Shown: positions 41,516-48,686 of the stretch, one piece after another
Position numbering within the stretch: position 1 is the first letter of the stretch
Layout of the letters: each line of letters starts with the position of its first letter
The notes under the pieces: model-generated
What the model saw: only the letters and a program-made list of their open reading frames with translations
Databases searched by the model: none
What the model was told of the DNA's origin: nothing
Program-made: the position numbers and the translations under genes
DNA from: Pseudomonadota bacterium
Lineage (GTDB): Bacteria; Pseudomonadota; Gammaproteobacteria; Xanthomonadales; Rhodanobacteraceae
Length of the DNA: 48,686 nucleotides
Direction: 5' to 3'
NCBI GenBank assembly: GCA_023430685.1
Contig: JAEYZH010000035.1
Span: forward strand, 1 to 48,686

Positions 41516-43539
41516 GCACTCTCTCCTTCCGCGAGGCGCCGGCGTGGCATGCCGGCCAGGGTGATCGTGAACGCCACGCCGCTGCCATCGGCGAGGTTGG
41601 CCGCGCTCGCGCGACCGCGATGCAGCTCGGCGACGAGCCGCACCACGTAGAGGCCGAGGCCGAGATGCGGCACGGCGCCCTCGCGCGGCGCGGCACGTTC
41701 GCGCAGCGAGACGAGGGAATCGAAAAGACGCTCCTGCATCGAGGCCTGCAACAACGGGCCCGAATTGACCACGCGGATCGATGCTTCGCCATCGCGCAGT
41801 TGCAGCGAGAGCGCGATGCGACCCTGGGCGGGCGTGAACGAGCACGCGTTGTCGAACAGCTTGTCGAGCGCCTGCGCCACCAGTTCCGGCGCGCCATGCA
41901 TCGGCGCGGCACGCGGCGGGAGCTCGATGTCGAAGCGCCGTGGCTGCGCGAGCGCGCGGTAGCCTTCGCCGCAGGCCTCGACCAGCGCGCGCAGGTCGAA
42001 ATCCTCGGCTTCGGCCGAAGCGATCGCGCGCTCGATGCGGTTGGCCTCGCTCATCGCGCGCACGATGGCGCCGAGCCGCTCGGCGCCCTGCCGCGCGCGC
42101 GCGAGGTACGCACGCGCGGATTCGGGCAGCGGCTCGTGGTCGAGGTTGTCGAGCGAGGACTTCACGATCGCGAGTGGCGTGTTGAGTTCGTGCGAGAGTT
42201 TCGAGGCGAGGCTGCGCAGGTAATCGGTGTACGCGCGGACCTCGTCGACGAGGCGCGCAAAGCTGCGCGCGAGGTCGCCGAGTTCGTCGCGCGAGTCCGC
42301 CAGCGGCATCGGGCCGTCCAGACGTCCGGACGTGCGCACCGCGCGCTCGGCCGCGTCGCGCAGCCTGCGGATTCGCCACGAAAGCGTCGCGCCGAACGCG
42401 AGCAGCACGAGTCCGGCGACGACGAGCGCCGACAACGTCGCGAGCGCGAGCCCGGTCAGTGCCCGGCGCGCGAGCGCCGGCACCGCGGCATCGGCCTGTT
42501 CGAACAGCAGCGCGCCCCGACGGCCGCTCGCGTCCTCGAGCGGAACGGCCGCGGCGAGCACCACGCCGCCTCCGACGTCCGCCGCACGCCAGCTCGTGGT
42601 CGGCGTACCCGCGAGCGCCGCGCGCACCTCGCGTTCGTCGATGCGCGGCGAATCGAACGCGAGGCCCGGCGATCCGTCGAGGCGCGGCGCGATCAACACG
42701 CGATAGACGAGGCTCGCGAACCAGCCCGGCGTGGCACCGACGGCGTCCGCGAGGTCGAGCGTTCCCGCCGCCGCGAGCAGCTGCGCCTGCGCCGACAGGA
42801 TCCGCACGCGGGCATGCGCGGGTACCAGCGGCGCGATTTCGAGCGAGACCGTCGCGTCTTCGCGCTCGAGCTCGCGGGCGCGCGCGACGACATCGTCACC
42901 CGGGCGCGCGGCATCGTGCAGCGCCAGGCCGATTCGGCGCGACGTGCCCGCGCGCGGAAGGCGCAGCTCGATCCGGTATCCGGAGCCGTCTTCCTGCAGC
43001 GCTCCCTCGAGTTCATCCGGCAGCATGGCGCCGCGCTCGCGCGCACGCGTGCGGAACGAGCCGGGTGCGGCGCCCGAGAGCAGGTAGCTGCGCGCCTCGC
43101 CATCCTGCTCGAGCAACAGCACGACATGGTCGCCATCGGGCGCGCGCGGGCTCGCCGGGTCGACGCGCGTGCGCGTCGCGTCGCGCGCGTCGATGAACAG
43201 GTGCACGCCGTTGCGCGCTTCGCCGAGCAGCACCTGCAGGCGCGCGGGATCGGCCGCGGGTCCGACCGGCTGCGCGTGCGCGCGCACCGCGGCCCAGTCG
43301 TCACCATACCCGTCGACCACCACCGCTTCGTCGAGCGCATGCACGTAAAGCGCGTCCGCCGACGGAAGCACAAGACCCCGCGCGACCAGCGCGCTCGCGA
43401 GCATGCGCGCCGACGCGAGCAGCGCCTGCTCGCGTCCCTCGCGCAGCAGCACTTCGGTCTGCCGCACGAACTGCCAACCCGCCCAGGGCAACGCAAGCGT
43501 CGACAGCGCGACCAGGAGGAGCTTGAAGCGGAGGGACAT
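41512..43539 (-). CDS. pdsS: PdsS-type sensor histidine kinase with CBM9-like periplasmic domain
   Basis: 675-residue kinase resembling the 'proteobacterial dedicated sortase system' histidine kinase (TIGR03785). First membrane helix about 5-22; periplasmic region about 30-380, whose first part has the CBM9/DOMON-like pattern VVVDGYGDDWAAVRAHA...GVHLFIDARDATR...GYRIELRLPR; second membrane helix about 390-415; HAMP; H-box ASKLSHELNTPLAIVKSSLDNL; N-box LDKLFDNACSF; G-box LGLGLYVVRLV. All kinase boxes are present. The ATG at 43539 (MSLRFKLLLVAL) is favoured; the extra upstream residues come from a G-rich repeat. It ends in overlap with the BNR gene. No sortase or sortase-target gene is in the window. 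Confidence 0.86.
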   Translation of the reverse strand: MSLRFKLLLVALSTLALPWAGWQFVRQTEVLLREGREQALLASARMLASALVARGLVLPSADALYVHALDEAVVVDGYGDDWAAVRAHAQPVGPAADPARLQVLLGEARNGVHLFIDARDATRTRVDPASPRAPDGDHVVLLLEQDGEARSYLLSGAAPGSFRTRARERGAMLPDELEGALQEDGSGYRIELRLPRAGTSRRIGLALHDAARPGDDVVARARELEREDATVSLEIAPLVPAHARVRILSAQAQLLAAAGTLDLADAVGATPGWFASLVYRVLIAPRLDGSPGLAFDSPRIDEREVRAALAGTPTTSWRAADVGGGVVLAAAVPLEDASGRRGALLFEQADAAVPALARRALTGLALATLSALVVAGLVLLAFGATLSWRIRRLRDAAERAVRTSGRLDGPMPLADSRDELGDLARSFARLVDEVRAYTDYLRSLASKLSHELNTPLAIVKSSLDNLDHEPLPESARAYLARARQGAERLGAIVRAMSEANRIERAIASAEAEDFDLRALVEACGEGYRALAQPRRFDIELPPRAAPMHGAPELVAQALDKLFDNACSFTPAQGRIALSLQLRDGEASIRVVNSGPLLQASMQERLFDSLVSLRERAAPREGAVPHLGLGLYVVRLVAELHRGRASAANLADGSGVAFTITLAGMPRRRLAEGESA

Positions 43540-43548
43540 CGGGGAGCC

Positions 43549-43578
43549 GGGAATGGGGAATGGGGAATGGGGATGGGG
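43549..43578. repeat. GGAATGGGGAATGG direct repeat, family D (pdsS upstream)
   Basis: Four units of about 7-8 nt (GGGAATGGGGAATGGGGA...) just upstream of the pdsS start. An inverted set lies at 43759-43791 near the pdsR stop, so the 253-nt pdsR-pdsS gap is flanked by inverted family D blocks. Confidence 0.75.
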
Positions 43579-43758
43579 AATCGGACGAGCAGCGGGCTGC
43601 AACGTGCGCGGATCAGGAACGGCCTCGTGCGACGTCCGCGTCGGCGACGAGGATACTTCCACATCTACGCAAGACCGCGGGCCCGGGGATCACCTGAATC
43701 CGCGATCGCTCACTCCGGGTGTACTCTGCCAGCGCCGGGCATCCGGACCCCGCTTGTC

Positions 43759-43791
43759 CCATTCCCGATTCTCAATTCCCTATTCCCGGCT
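43759..43791. repeat. CCATTCCCGATTCTC direct repeat, family D (pdsR 3' end)
   Basis: Inverted counterpart (CCCATTCCCGATTCTCAATT) of the block at 43549-43578, abutting the pdsR stop codon. Confidence 0.7.
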
Positions 43792-43792
43792 T

Positions 43793-44482
43793 TCATGCCC
43801 TCCACCGATACCCCGCCCCATGCACGGTATCGATCGCGTCGAACGCGGGGTCGATCGCGAGGAACTTCTTGCGGATGCGCTTGATGTGCGAGGTGATCGT
43901 CGCGTCGTCGACGACGACCTGCGCATCGCGCATGAGCTGGTCGCGGTTCTTCACGTGGCCGGGGAAGCGCACGAGGGTGTGCACCATCCAGAACTCGGTC
44001 ACCGTCAGCGGCACGTCGATGCCGTTCCAGCTCACGCGCATGCGCTCGGCCTCGATCTTGAGCGGGCCGTGTTCGACCACGCTGTCGGCCGCGACCGGCT
44101 TGCGCAGCGCGTCCATGCGCCGGAACAGCGCGTTGATGCGAGCGGCGAGCTGGTGCAGCGAGATGTCCTTGGCGAGATAGTCGTCGGCGCCGAGGCGCAA
44201 GCCCGAGATCACGTCGAAATCCGAATCGCGCGCGGTCAGGAACAGGATCGGCAGGGTCGGCGCACGTGCACGCAGGTTGCGGCAGAGGTCGAAGCCGCCC
44301 TCGGGTTCGTCGCCGAGCCCGACGTCGATGATCACGAGTTCGGGCAGGCGTTGCGCGAACGCGACTTCGGCCTCGCTGCGCGAGGCGTATCCACGCACGT
44401 CGTATCCGAGCCGCGCGAGTGCTTCCGAGTAGTTCGCACGGATCAAGGGCTCGTCCTCGACGATGGCGATGTGGCGCGGCAT
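43793..44482 (-). CDS. pdsR: PdsR-type response regulator (OmpR family)
   Basis: 229-residue two-domain regulator. Receiver (1-120): acidic pocket EDEP, phospho-acceptor Asp in LVIIDVGLGDEPEGGFDLCRNL, Thr/Lys in LFLTARDSDFDVISGLRLGADDYLAKDISL. C-terminal winged helix (about 135-229): LTVTEFWMVHTLVRFPGHVKNRDQLMRDAQVVVDDATITSHIKRIRKKF. The sequence closely fits the dedicated-sortase-system regulator family (TIGR03787). ATG at 44482 has a perfect AGGAGG 7 nt upstream. It is first in a pdsR-pdsS-BNR operon; a 253-nt gap with repeats precedes pdsS. Confidence 0.9.
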   Translation of the reverse strand: MPRHIAIVEDEPLIRANYSEALARLGYDVRGYASRSEAEVAFAQRLPELVIIDVGLGDEPEGGFDLCRNLRARAPTLPILFLTARDSDFDVISGLRLGADDYLAKDISLHQLAARINALFRRMDALRKPVAADSVVEHGPLKIEAERMRVSWNGIDVPLTVTEFWMVHTLVRFPGHVKNRDQLMRDAQVVVDDATITSHIKRIRKKFLAIDPAFDAIDTVHGAGYRWRA

Positions 44483-44656
44483 GGCGATTCCTCCTGGGGT
44501 CGAGGCCAGCTTATGGGCGGCTTCCGCGCAGGCGCAACGGCCCGCGCGCCGATGCCCGCGAATTGCCACAACTCGTCGGCGCGGCGGCCGCGCGCCGGCG
44601 CCATGCGCACCCGACGCGACGCTGCAATGGCAGCGCCTGCCCAGCGGAGAAATGCG

Positions 44657-44770
44657 ATGCACATCGATCGACCCGACCCGAACGCCGAACTCCACGCCCG
44701 CGAGCGCCTGCGCGTCCTGTTCGCGATCGGATCACTGCTGCTCGGCCTGCTCGCCGCCGTGCAGGTGTGA
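44657..44770 (+). CDS. Possible 37-residue single-helix membrane peptide
   Basis: Short ORF (MHIDRPDPNAELHARERL, then hydrophobic RVLFAIGSLLLGLLAAVQV) with a GGAG site 7-8 nt upstream, in the gap beyond the pdsR start. A cytoplasmic charged half and one membrane helix are predicted. A second small ORF starts 4 nt downstream, and a terminator follows both. No family is recognised and translation is not proven. Confidence 0.45.
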   Translation: MHIDRPDPNAELHARERLRVLFAIGSLLLGLLAAVQV

Positions 44771-44774
44771 CGCG

Positions 44775-44930
44775 ATGAACCTGTCCGACGAGTCCGTGTC
44801 GATCGGGATCCTCGTGGCGTCCACGGAGTGGCTCGACGGCGGCACGGAAGCCGCTCCGCTCGGCATCACGGCGCCGTCGCGCGAGCCTGCGACGGAAACC
44901 GCTCCCGATCCGTCATGGAAAGCGCTGTAA
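44775..44930 (+). CDS. Possible 51-residue small protein
   Basis: ORF MNLSDESVSIGILVAST... ending PSWKAL, acidic, without a membrane helix. It starts 4 nt after the preceding small ORF. The ribosome site is weak (GTGTGACGCG), so it would need coupling to that ORF. A strong hairpin terminator begins 34 nt after its stop. No family recognised. Confidence 0.35.
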   Translation: MNLSDESVSIGILVASTEWLDGGTEAAPLGITAPSREPATETAPDPSWKAL

Positions 44931-44964
44931 CGGCCCGATCGATCGGGCTGCCGTTTGCGTCACC

Positions 44965-45013
44965 CGCGCCGGGCCAAGTCCCCTCCTCCCCCCGGGCCCG
45001 GCGCGGCTCTTTT
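44965..45013 (+). terminator. Intrinsic terminator after the small ORFs
   Basis: CGCGCCGGGCC (44965-44975) pairs perfectly with GGCCCGGCGCG (44995-45005) across a 19-nt pyrimidine-rich loop, followed by GCTCTTTT. It is oriented for plus-strand transcription, which supports expression of the small ORFs at 44657-44930. Confidence 0.65.
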
Positions 45014-45036
45014 CCCGCACGTCATGCCGGGCGCGC

Positions 45037-45128
45037 GCGAGAGCGCACCCTGTGCGCGATTCGTGACGATCGCGATGCCCCCGCACAACCGGTTTCCTGC
45101 GCGGATCGCCCACAGGGTGGGCTCCTAC
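45037..45128. repeat. Family A REP pair, first copy between the small ORFs and rpe
   Basis: Left arm GAGAGCGCACCCTGTGCG has lost the GTAG head; the right arm ends ...GGGTGGGCTCCTAC at 45128. Confidence 0.82.
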
Positions 45129-45140
45129 GGACGGGTTTGC

Positions 45141-45232
45141 GTAGGAGCGCACCCTGTGCGCGATGCGCGGCAACTCGGATGCCCGCGCATGACCGGTTTC
45201 CTGCACGGATCGCCAACACGGGGGGCTCCTGC
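45141..45232. repeat. Family A REP pair, second copy next to rpe
   Basis: Left arm GTAGGAGCGCACCCTGTGCG begins at 45141; the right arm is decayed (CACGGGGGGCTCCTGC). It ends 12 nt before the rpe stop codon. Confidence 0.82.
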
Positions 45233-45243
45233 AACCGCATGCT

Positions 45244-45918
45244 TCACGCGGCTGCGATAGCCGCTTTCATGCGCGCGATCACGTCGGCGTAGTCGGGTTC
45301 GCTGAAGATCGCGGAACCCGCGACGAAGGTGTCGGCACCCGCGCGCGCGATGTCGGCGATGTTCGAAGGCTTCACGCCGCCGTCGATCTCGAGCCGGATC
45401 GGCCTCCCGCTCGCGTCGATGCGCTCGCGCACCGCACGCAGCTTGTCGAGCGCGGCAGGGATGAACGACTGGCCGCCGAAGCCCGGGTTCACCGACATGA
45501 TCAGCACGAGATCGAGCTTGTCGAGCACGTGATCGAGCCAGGCGAGCGGCGTGGCCGGATTGAACACGAGCCCCGCCTTGCAACCGGAGTCGCGGATCAG
45601 GCCGAGCGTGCGGTCGACGTGATCGCTCGCTTCGGGGTGGAAGCTGATGCAGCTTGCACCGGCCTTCGCGAAGTCCGGCACGATGCGATCGACCGGCTTG
45701 ACCATCAGGTGCACGTCGATCGGTGCGGTCACGCCGTGCTTGCGCAACGCCTCGCAGACCAGCGGGCCGATCGTGAGGTTCGGCACGTAGTGGTTGTCCA
45801 TCACGTCGAAATGGACCCACTCCGCGCCTGCCGCGACCACCGCGTCGACTTCTTCGCCGAGCCGCGCGAAATTCGCGGAGAGGATCGAGGGGGCGATGAC
45901 GGGCGATTGACGTGACAT
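45244..45918 (-). CDS. rpe: Ribulose-phosphate 3-epimerase
   Basis: 224-residue TIM-barrel enzyme, interconverting ribulose-5-phosphate and xylulose-5-phosphate (E. coli Rpe 225). Motifs are APSILSANFARLGEEV, WVHFDVMDNHYVPNLTIGP (metal His and Asp), IDVHLMVKPVD, ISFHPEAS, VLIMSVNPGFGGQSFIP and LEIDGGVKPSNI. Start is ATG at 45918 (MSRQSPVIAPSIL); the upstream frame is not conserved. Single gene; the 448-nt gap upstream is filled mainly by family C repeats. Pairs functionally with rpiA at 22810-23454. Confidence 0.98.
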   Translation of the reverse strand: MSRQSPVIAPSILSANFARLGEEVDAVVAAGAEWVHFDVMDNHYVPNLTIGPLVCEALRKHGVTAPIDVHLMVKPVDRIVPDFAKAGASCISFHPEASDHVDRTLGLIRDSGCKAGLVFNPATPLAWLDHVLDKLDLVLIMSVNPGFGGQSFIPAALDKLRAVRERIDASGRPIRLEIDGGVKPSNIADIARAGADTFVAGSAIFSEPDYADVIARMKAAIAAA

Positions 45919-46083
45919 GGTTTTCCGAAGTCCTGCGTGCATGGCGCGAAGACGCAGCGTAGCACTGCGGTGGACGCGAACCGAATCGCCGCCTCGTCGT
46001 CCCTTGCCGCTCGAGCCCGGCGCAGCGCGCGCCACACCCTTCCCGCTTGCACGGGGCGCAGCGGCCGCGAGGCCTTCCCTGTC

Positions 46084-46318
46084 TGTTCGCGCCGAGCGCA
46101 GCGTGCACAGGTCGCGGAGTCGAAGCGCACGCGTGCGACCACGCGGCGGCATGCCCTTCGACTCCGGCCTTCGGCCTGCGCTCAGGGCGAACGGATATGT
46201 ACGATTCCGTTCGCGCCGAGCGCAGCGTCCGCAGGTCGCGGAGTCGAAGCGCGAGCGTGCGACCACGCGGCGACATAGCCTTCGACTCCGGCCTTCGGCC
46301 TGCGCCCAGGGCGAACGG
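46084..46318. repeat. Two family C inverted repeats between rpe and djlA
   Basis: Two copies, about 46084-46194 and 46207-46318, each with left arm GTTCGCGCCGAGCGCAGCGT...GAGTCGAAGCGC and inverted right arm CCTTCGACTCCGGCC...CTGCG-CTCAGGGCGAACGG. Inner hairpins are GGCC-ttc-GGCC on the right arms. The rest of the gap (45919-46083) shows no gene. Confidence 0.85.
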
Positions 46319-46366
46319 CCATGTTCGAATTTGCAGCTGCGCCCAGGGCGAACTGGACACGGGTGC

Positions 46367-47164
46367 CTACAAGCCGCGCTCGGCCTTGATGTGTTCCCAG
46401 GCCGCGTTGATCTCGCGCGCGCGTTCCTCGGCGCGCCGCTTGAGTTCGTCGGGTACGTCGCCGAGCTTGTCCGGGTGGTGCTGGCTCATGAGGCGGCGAT
46501 AGGCCTGCTTGAGCTCGCGTTCGCCGGCCTCGCGCGTGACGCCGAGCACCGCGTAGGGATCGATGTCCGAAGGCCGTTGCGGGCGTGGCCCGGGGCCGGG
46601 CCCGCGCGGACCGTACTGCCCACGCTGCCCGCCGCCGAAGCCGGGCGCGTAGCCCTTCATCGCCGACAGCGCCGCGAGCTCGTGGTCGCTGACGCCGAGC
46701 GCTCCGCACAGCGTGCGCAGCAGCAGGAGCTTGGGCTGCGCGAGCGAGCCCTCGGCGTGGACGAGGTCGAGCAGGAGGTCGAGCACGAGGAACGCGAGGT
46801 CGCGCCGGCCCTGGCACCAGCGCCTGAGGTCGTTGATCGCCGCCTGGCTGTCGTAGCCGGCCTGCTTGCCTTCTCCGAAACGCTCGATCGCGACGCGGCG
46901 TTGCGCGGGATTGAGTCGCAGGCGCGCGATCAGCGCCTCGGTCGCGGCGATCTCGGGCTCCGATACGCGCCCATCCGATTTCGACAGCGCGCCCGCGAAT
47001 GCGAACAGCGGCTCGATGAAGCCGACGCCCATCGACGGCGGGCGCAGGCGCGCGACCGCGCTGTCCCAGAAATGCCCGAGCAGCGCACCGAACAGCAGCC
47101 CGATCGGATTGTGGAAGATGATGAAGCCGAGGATCGCGCCGACCAGCTTGCCGGTGTGCTTCAT
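46367..47164 (-). CDS. djlA: Co-chaperone DjlA
   Basis: 265-residue DjlA (E. coli 271): N-terminal membrane segment GKLVGAILGFIIFHNPIGLLFGALLG (about 5-30), a TerB-like domain (about 45-180, FAFAGALSKSDGRVSEPEIAATEALI) and a C-terminal J domain (about 200-265) with the HPD motif in MSQHHPDKLGDVPDE. It binds DnaK through HPD at the inner membrane and has been tied to capsule induction in E. coli. The Gly/Pro-rich linker (GQRGQYGPRGPGPGPRP) is typical. GAGGTG precedes the ATG at 47164. Stop is TAG. Divergent from purC. Confidence 0.95.
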   Translation of the reverse strand: MKHTGKLVGAILGFIIFHNPIGLLFGALLGHFWDSAVARLRPPSMGVGFIEPLFAFAGALSKSDGRVSEPEIAATEALIARLRLNPAQRRVAIERFGEGKQAGYDSQAAINDLRRWCQGRRDLAFLVLDLLLDLVHAEGSLAQPKLLLLRTLCGALGVSDHELAALSAMKGYAPGFGGGQRGQYGPRGPGPGPRPQRPSDIDPYAVLGVTREAGERELKQAYRRLMSQHHPDKLGDVPDELKRRAEERAREINAAWEHIKAERGL

Positions 47165-47347
47165 CGTGCACCTCGGCGCAGCGCGGCACGCGGTGCTTGC
47201 GCGAAAGTGGCGAGGCGGGCGGGTGCGGATCGGCGCGGCATGCACGGAAAGAGGCGGGGGAATGGAGGCGGATTCTAGCAAGGCGCCCGGCACGCACCGC
47301 CCGGCCCCCTCAGCGCGTGTTCATCGCGTGCCGTCGCGCGCGGCTCG

Positions 47348-47353
47348 CTACAA
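47348..47353 (+). promoter_or_regulatory. Possible -10 element of purC
   Basis: TACAAT, 29 nt ahead of the purC GTG start. No good -35 at the proper distance is visible. Confidence 0.4.
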
Positions 47354-47382
47354 TCGCCTTCCCGCGCCTGCCGGAACCGCCC

Positions 47383-48279
<897 letters not shown>

Positions 48280-48293
48280 TCCCGGAGGCGCCC

Positions 48294-48686
48294 GTAGGAG
48301 CGCACCCTGTGCGCGATTGCGGCAATCCGGATCCCCGCGCGCAACCGGTTTCCTGCGCGGATCGCCCACAGGGTGGGCTCCTGCGACAGCGATCTTGTGT
48401 AGGAGCGCACCCTGTGCGCGATCGCGGCAATCCGGATCCCCGCGCGCAACCGGTTCCCTGCGCGGATCGCCCACAGGGTGGGCTCCTACGACAGGTGGCG
48501 TCGTCTGCATGTTCTCGTAGGAGCGCACCCTGTGCGCGATCGCGGCAATCCGGATCCTCGCGCGCAACCGGTTTCCCCGCGCGGATCGCCCACAGGGTGG
48601 GCTCCTACGACGGGTGGCGTCGTCTGCATGTTCTCGTAGGAGCGCACCCTGTGCGCGATTGCGGCAATCCGGATCCCCGCGCGCAA
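48294..48686. repeat. Tandem array of family A REP pairs, truncated by the window end
   Basis: Four left arms GTAGGAGCGCACCCTGTGCG begin at 48294, 48399, 48517 and 48636, spaced 105, 118 and 119 nt. Each of the first three is followed by the spacer GGCAATCCGGATCC...GCGCGCAACCGG and an inverted right arm ...CACAGGGTGGGCTCCTAC (or CTGC in the first). The second and third copies also share the joint ACAGGTGGCGTCGTCTGC / ACGGGTGGCGTCGTCTGC, showing tandem duplication. The fourth is cut at 48686. Confidence 0.92.

Noticed and set aside
44483..45243. Sortase or sortase-target gene next to pdsRS
   Set aside because: No TLXTC-type sortase motif or LPXTG-like tail was found in any frame around pdsR-pdsS. 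Only two small ORFs and REP elements are present.
48294..48686. CRISPR array
   Set aside because: Repeats are inverted pairs with conserved, not variable, intervals of unequal length (105-119 nt), and no cas gene is near. They are REP-type elements.

Overview
The window is chromosomal DNA from a very GC-rich gammaproteobacterium, most probably of the order Lysobacterales (Xanthomonadales). The evidence is a Clp-type CRP regulator, a PepP-YgfB pair, a ZapB-like/ZapA/6S RNA/formyl-THF cyclo-ligase block, a Pds-type two-component system and many short GTAG-headed intergenic palindromes. Nearly all stop codons are TGA, and no phage, transposase, CRISPR array or rRNA operon is visible. Most genes are housekeeping genes. 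Long open frames antisense to them are by-products of the base composition.

Layout. 0-10 kb: TPR serine/threonine kinase (-), inorganic pyrophosphatase (+), GT39 glycosyltransferase (-), DUF2333 protein (-), ferritin-like protein (-), thiC (-) behind a TPP riboswitch, and a DUF3016 protein (+). 10-16 kb: pepQ (+), a DUF2167-like membrane protein with a small secreted partner (-), pepP and ygfB (-). 16-25 kb: a 1517-residue propeller/PAS/GGDEF/EAL c-di-GMP protein, ZapB-like and ZapA, 6S RNA, fau, an EVE-domain protein, rpiA, and a secreted beta-helix protein with an IPTL-CTERM-like tail (all +). 25-31 kb: rplM-rpsI-tRNA-Gln (-), a GlcF-like Fe-S protein and coq7 (+), speD (-) divergent from clp (+), and a TSUP permease (+). 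31-40 kb: trpG-(PD40 lipoprotein)-trpD-trpC (-), a YbaL-type antiporter (-), an ArsR-SRPBCC pair (+), trpE (-) and an unknown membrane protein (+). 40-48.7 kb: pdsR-pdsS-BNR protein (-), two small putative ORFs with a terminator (+), rpe (-), djlA (-), purC (+) and a tandem REP array running off the end.

Two themes stand out. First, several families of intergenic inverted repeats fill almost every longer gap. Elements headed by GTAG supply the TAG stop codon of seven genes, and their two arms differ by compensatory changes that keep each arm's own hairpin. Second, signalling genes are dense: a c-di-GMP turnover protein, a Clp regulator with the Glu that replaces the cAMP-contacting Ser of CRP, an ArsR regulator whose operator sits on its own leaderless start, and an orphan Pds two-component system. 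In the last, the kinase has a carbohydrate-binding-like sensor domain and is translationally coupled to a secreted Asp-box (BNR) protein. No sortase lies nearby, so this Pds/BNR unit is the best candidate here for an uncharacterised system.
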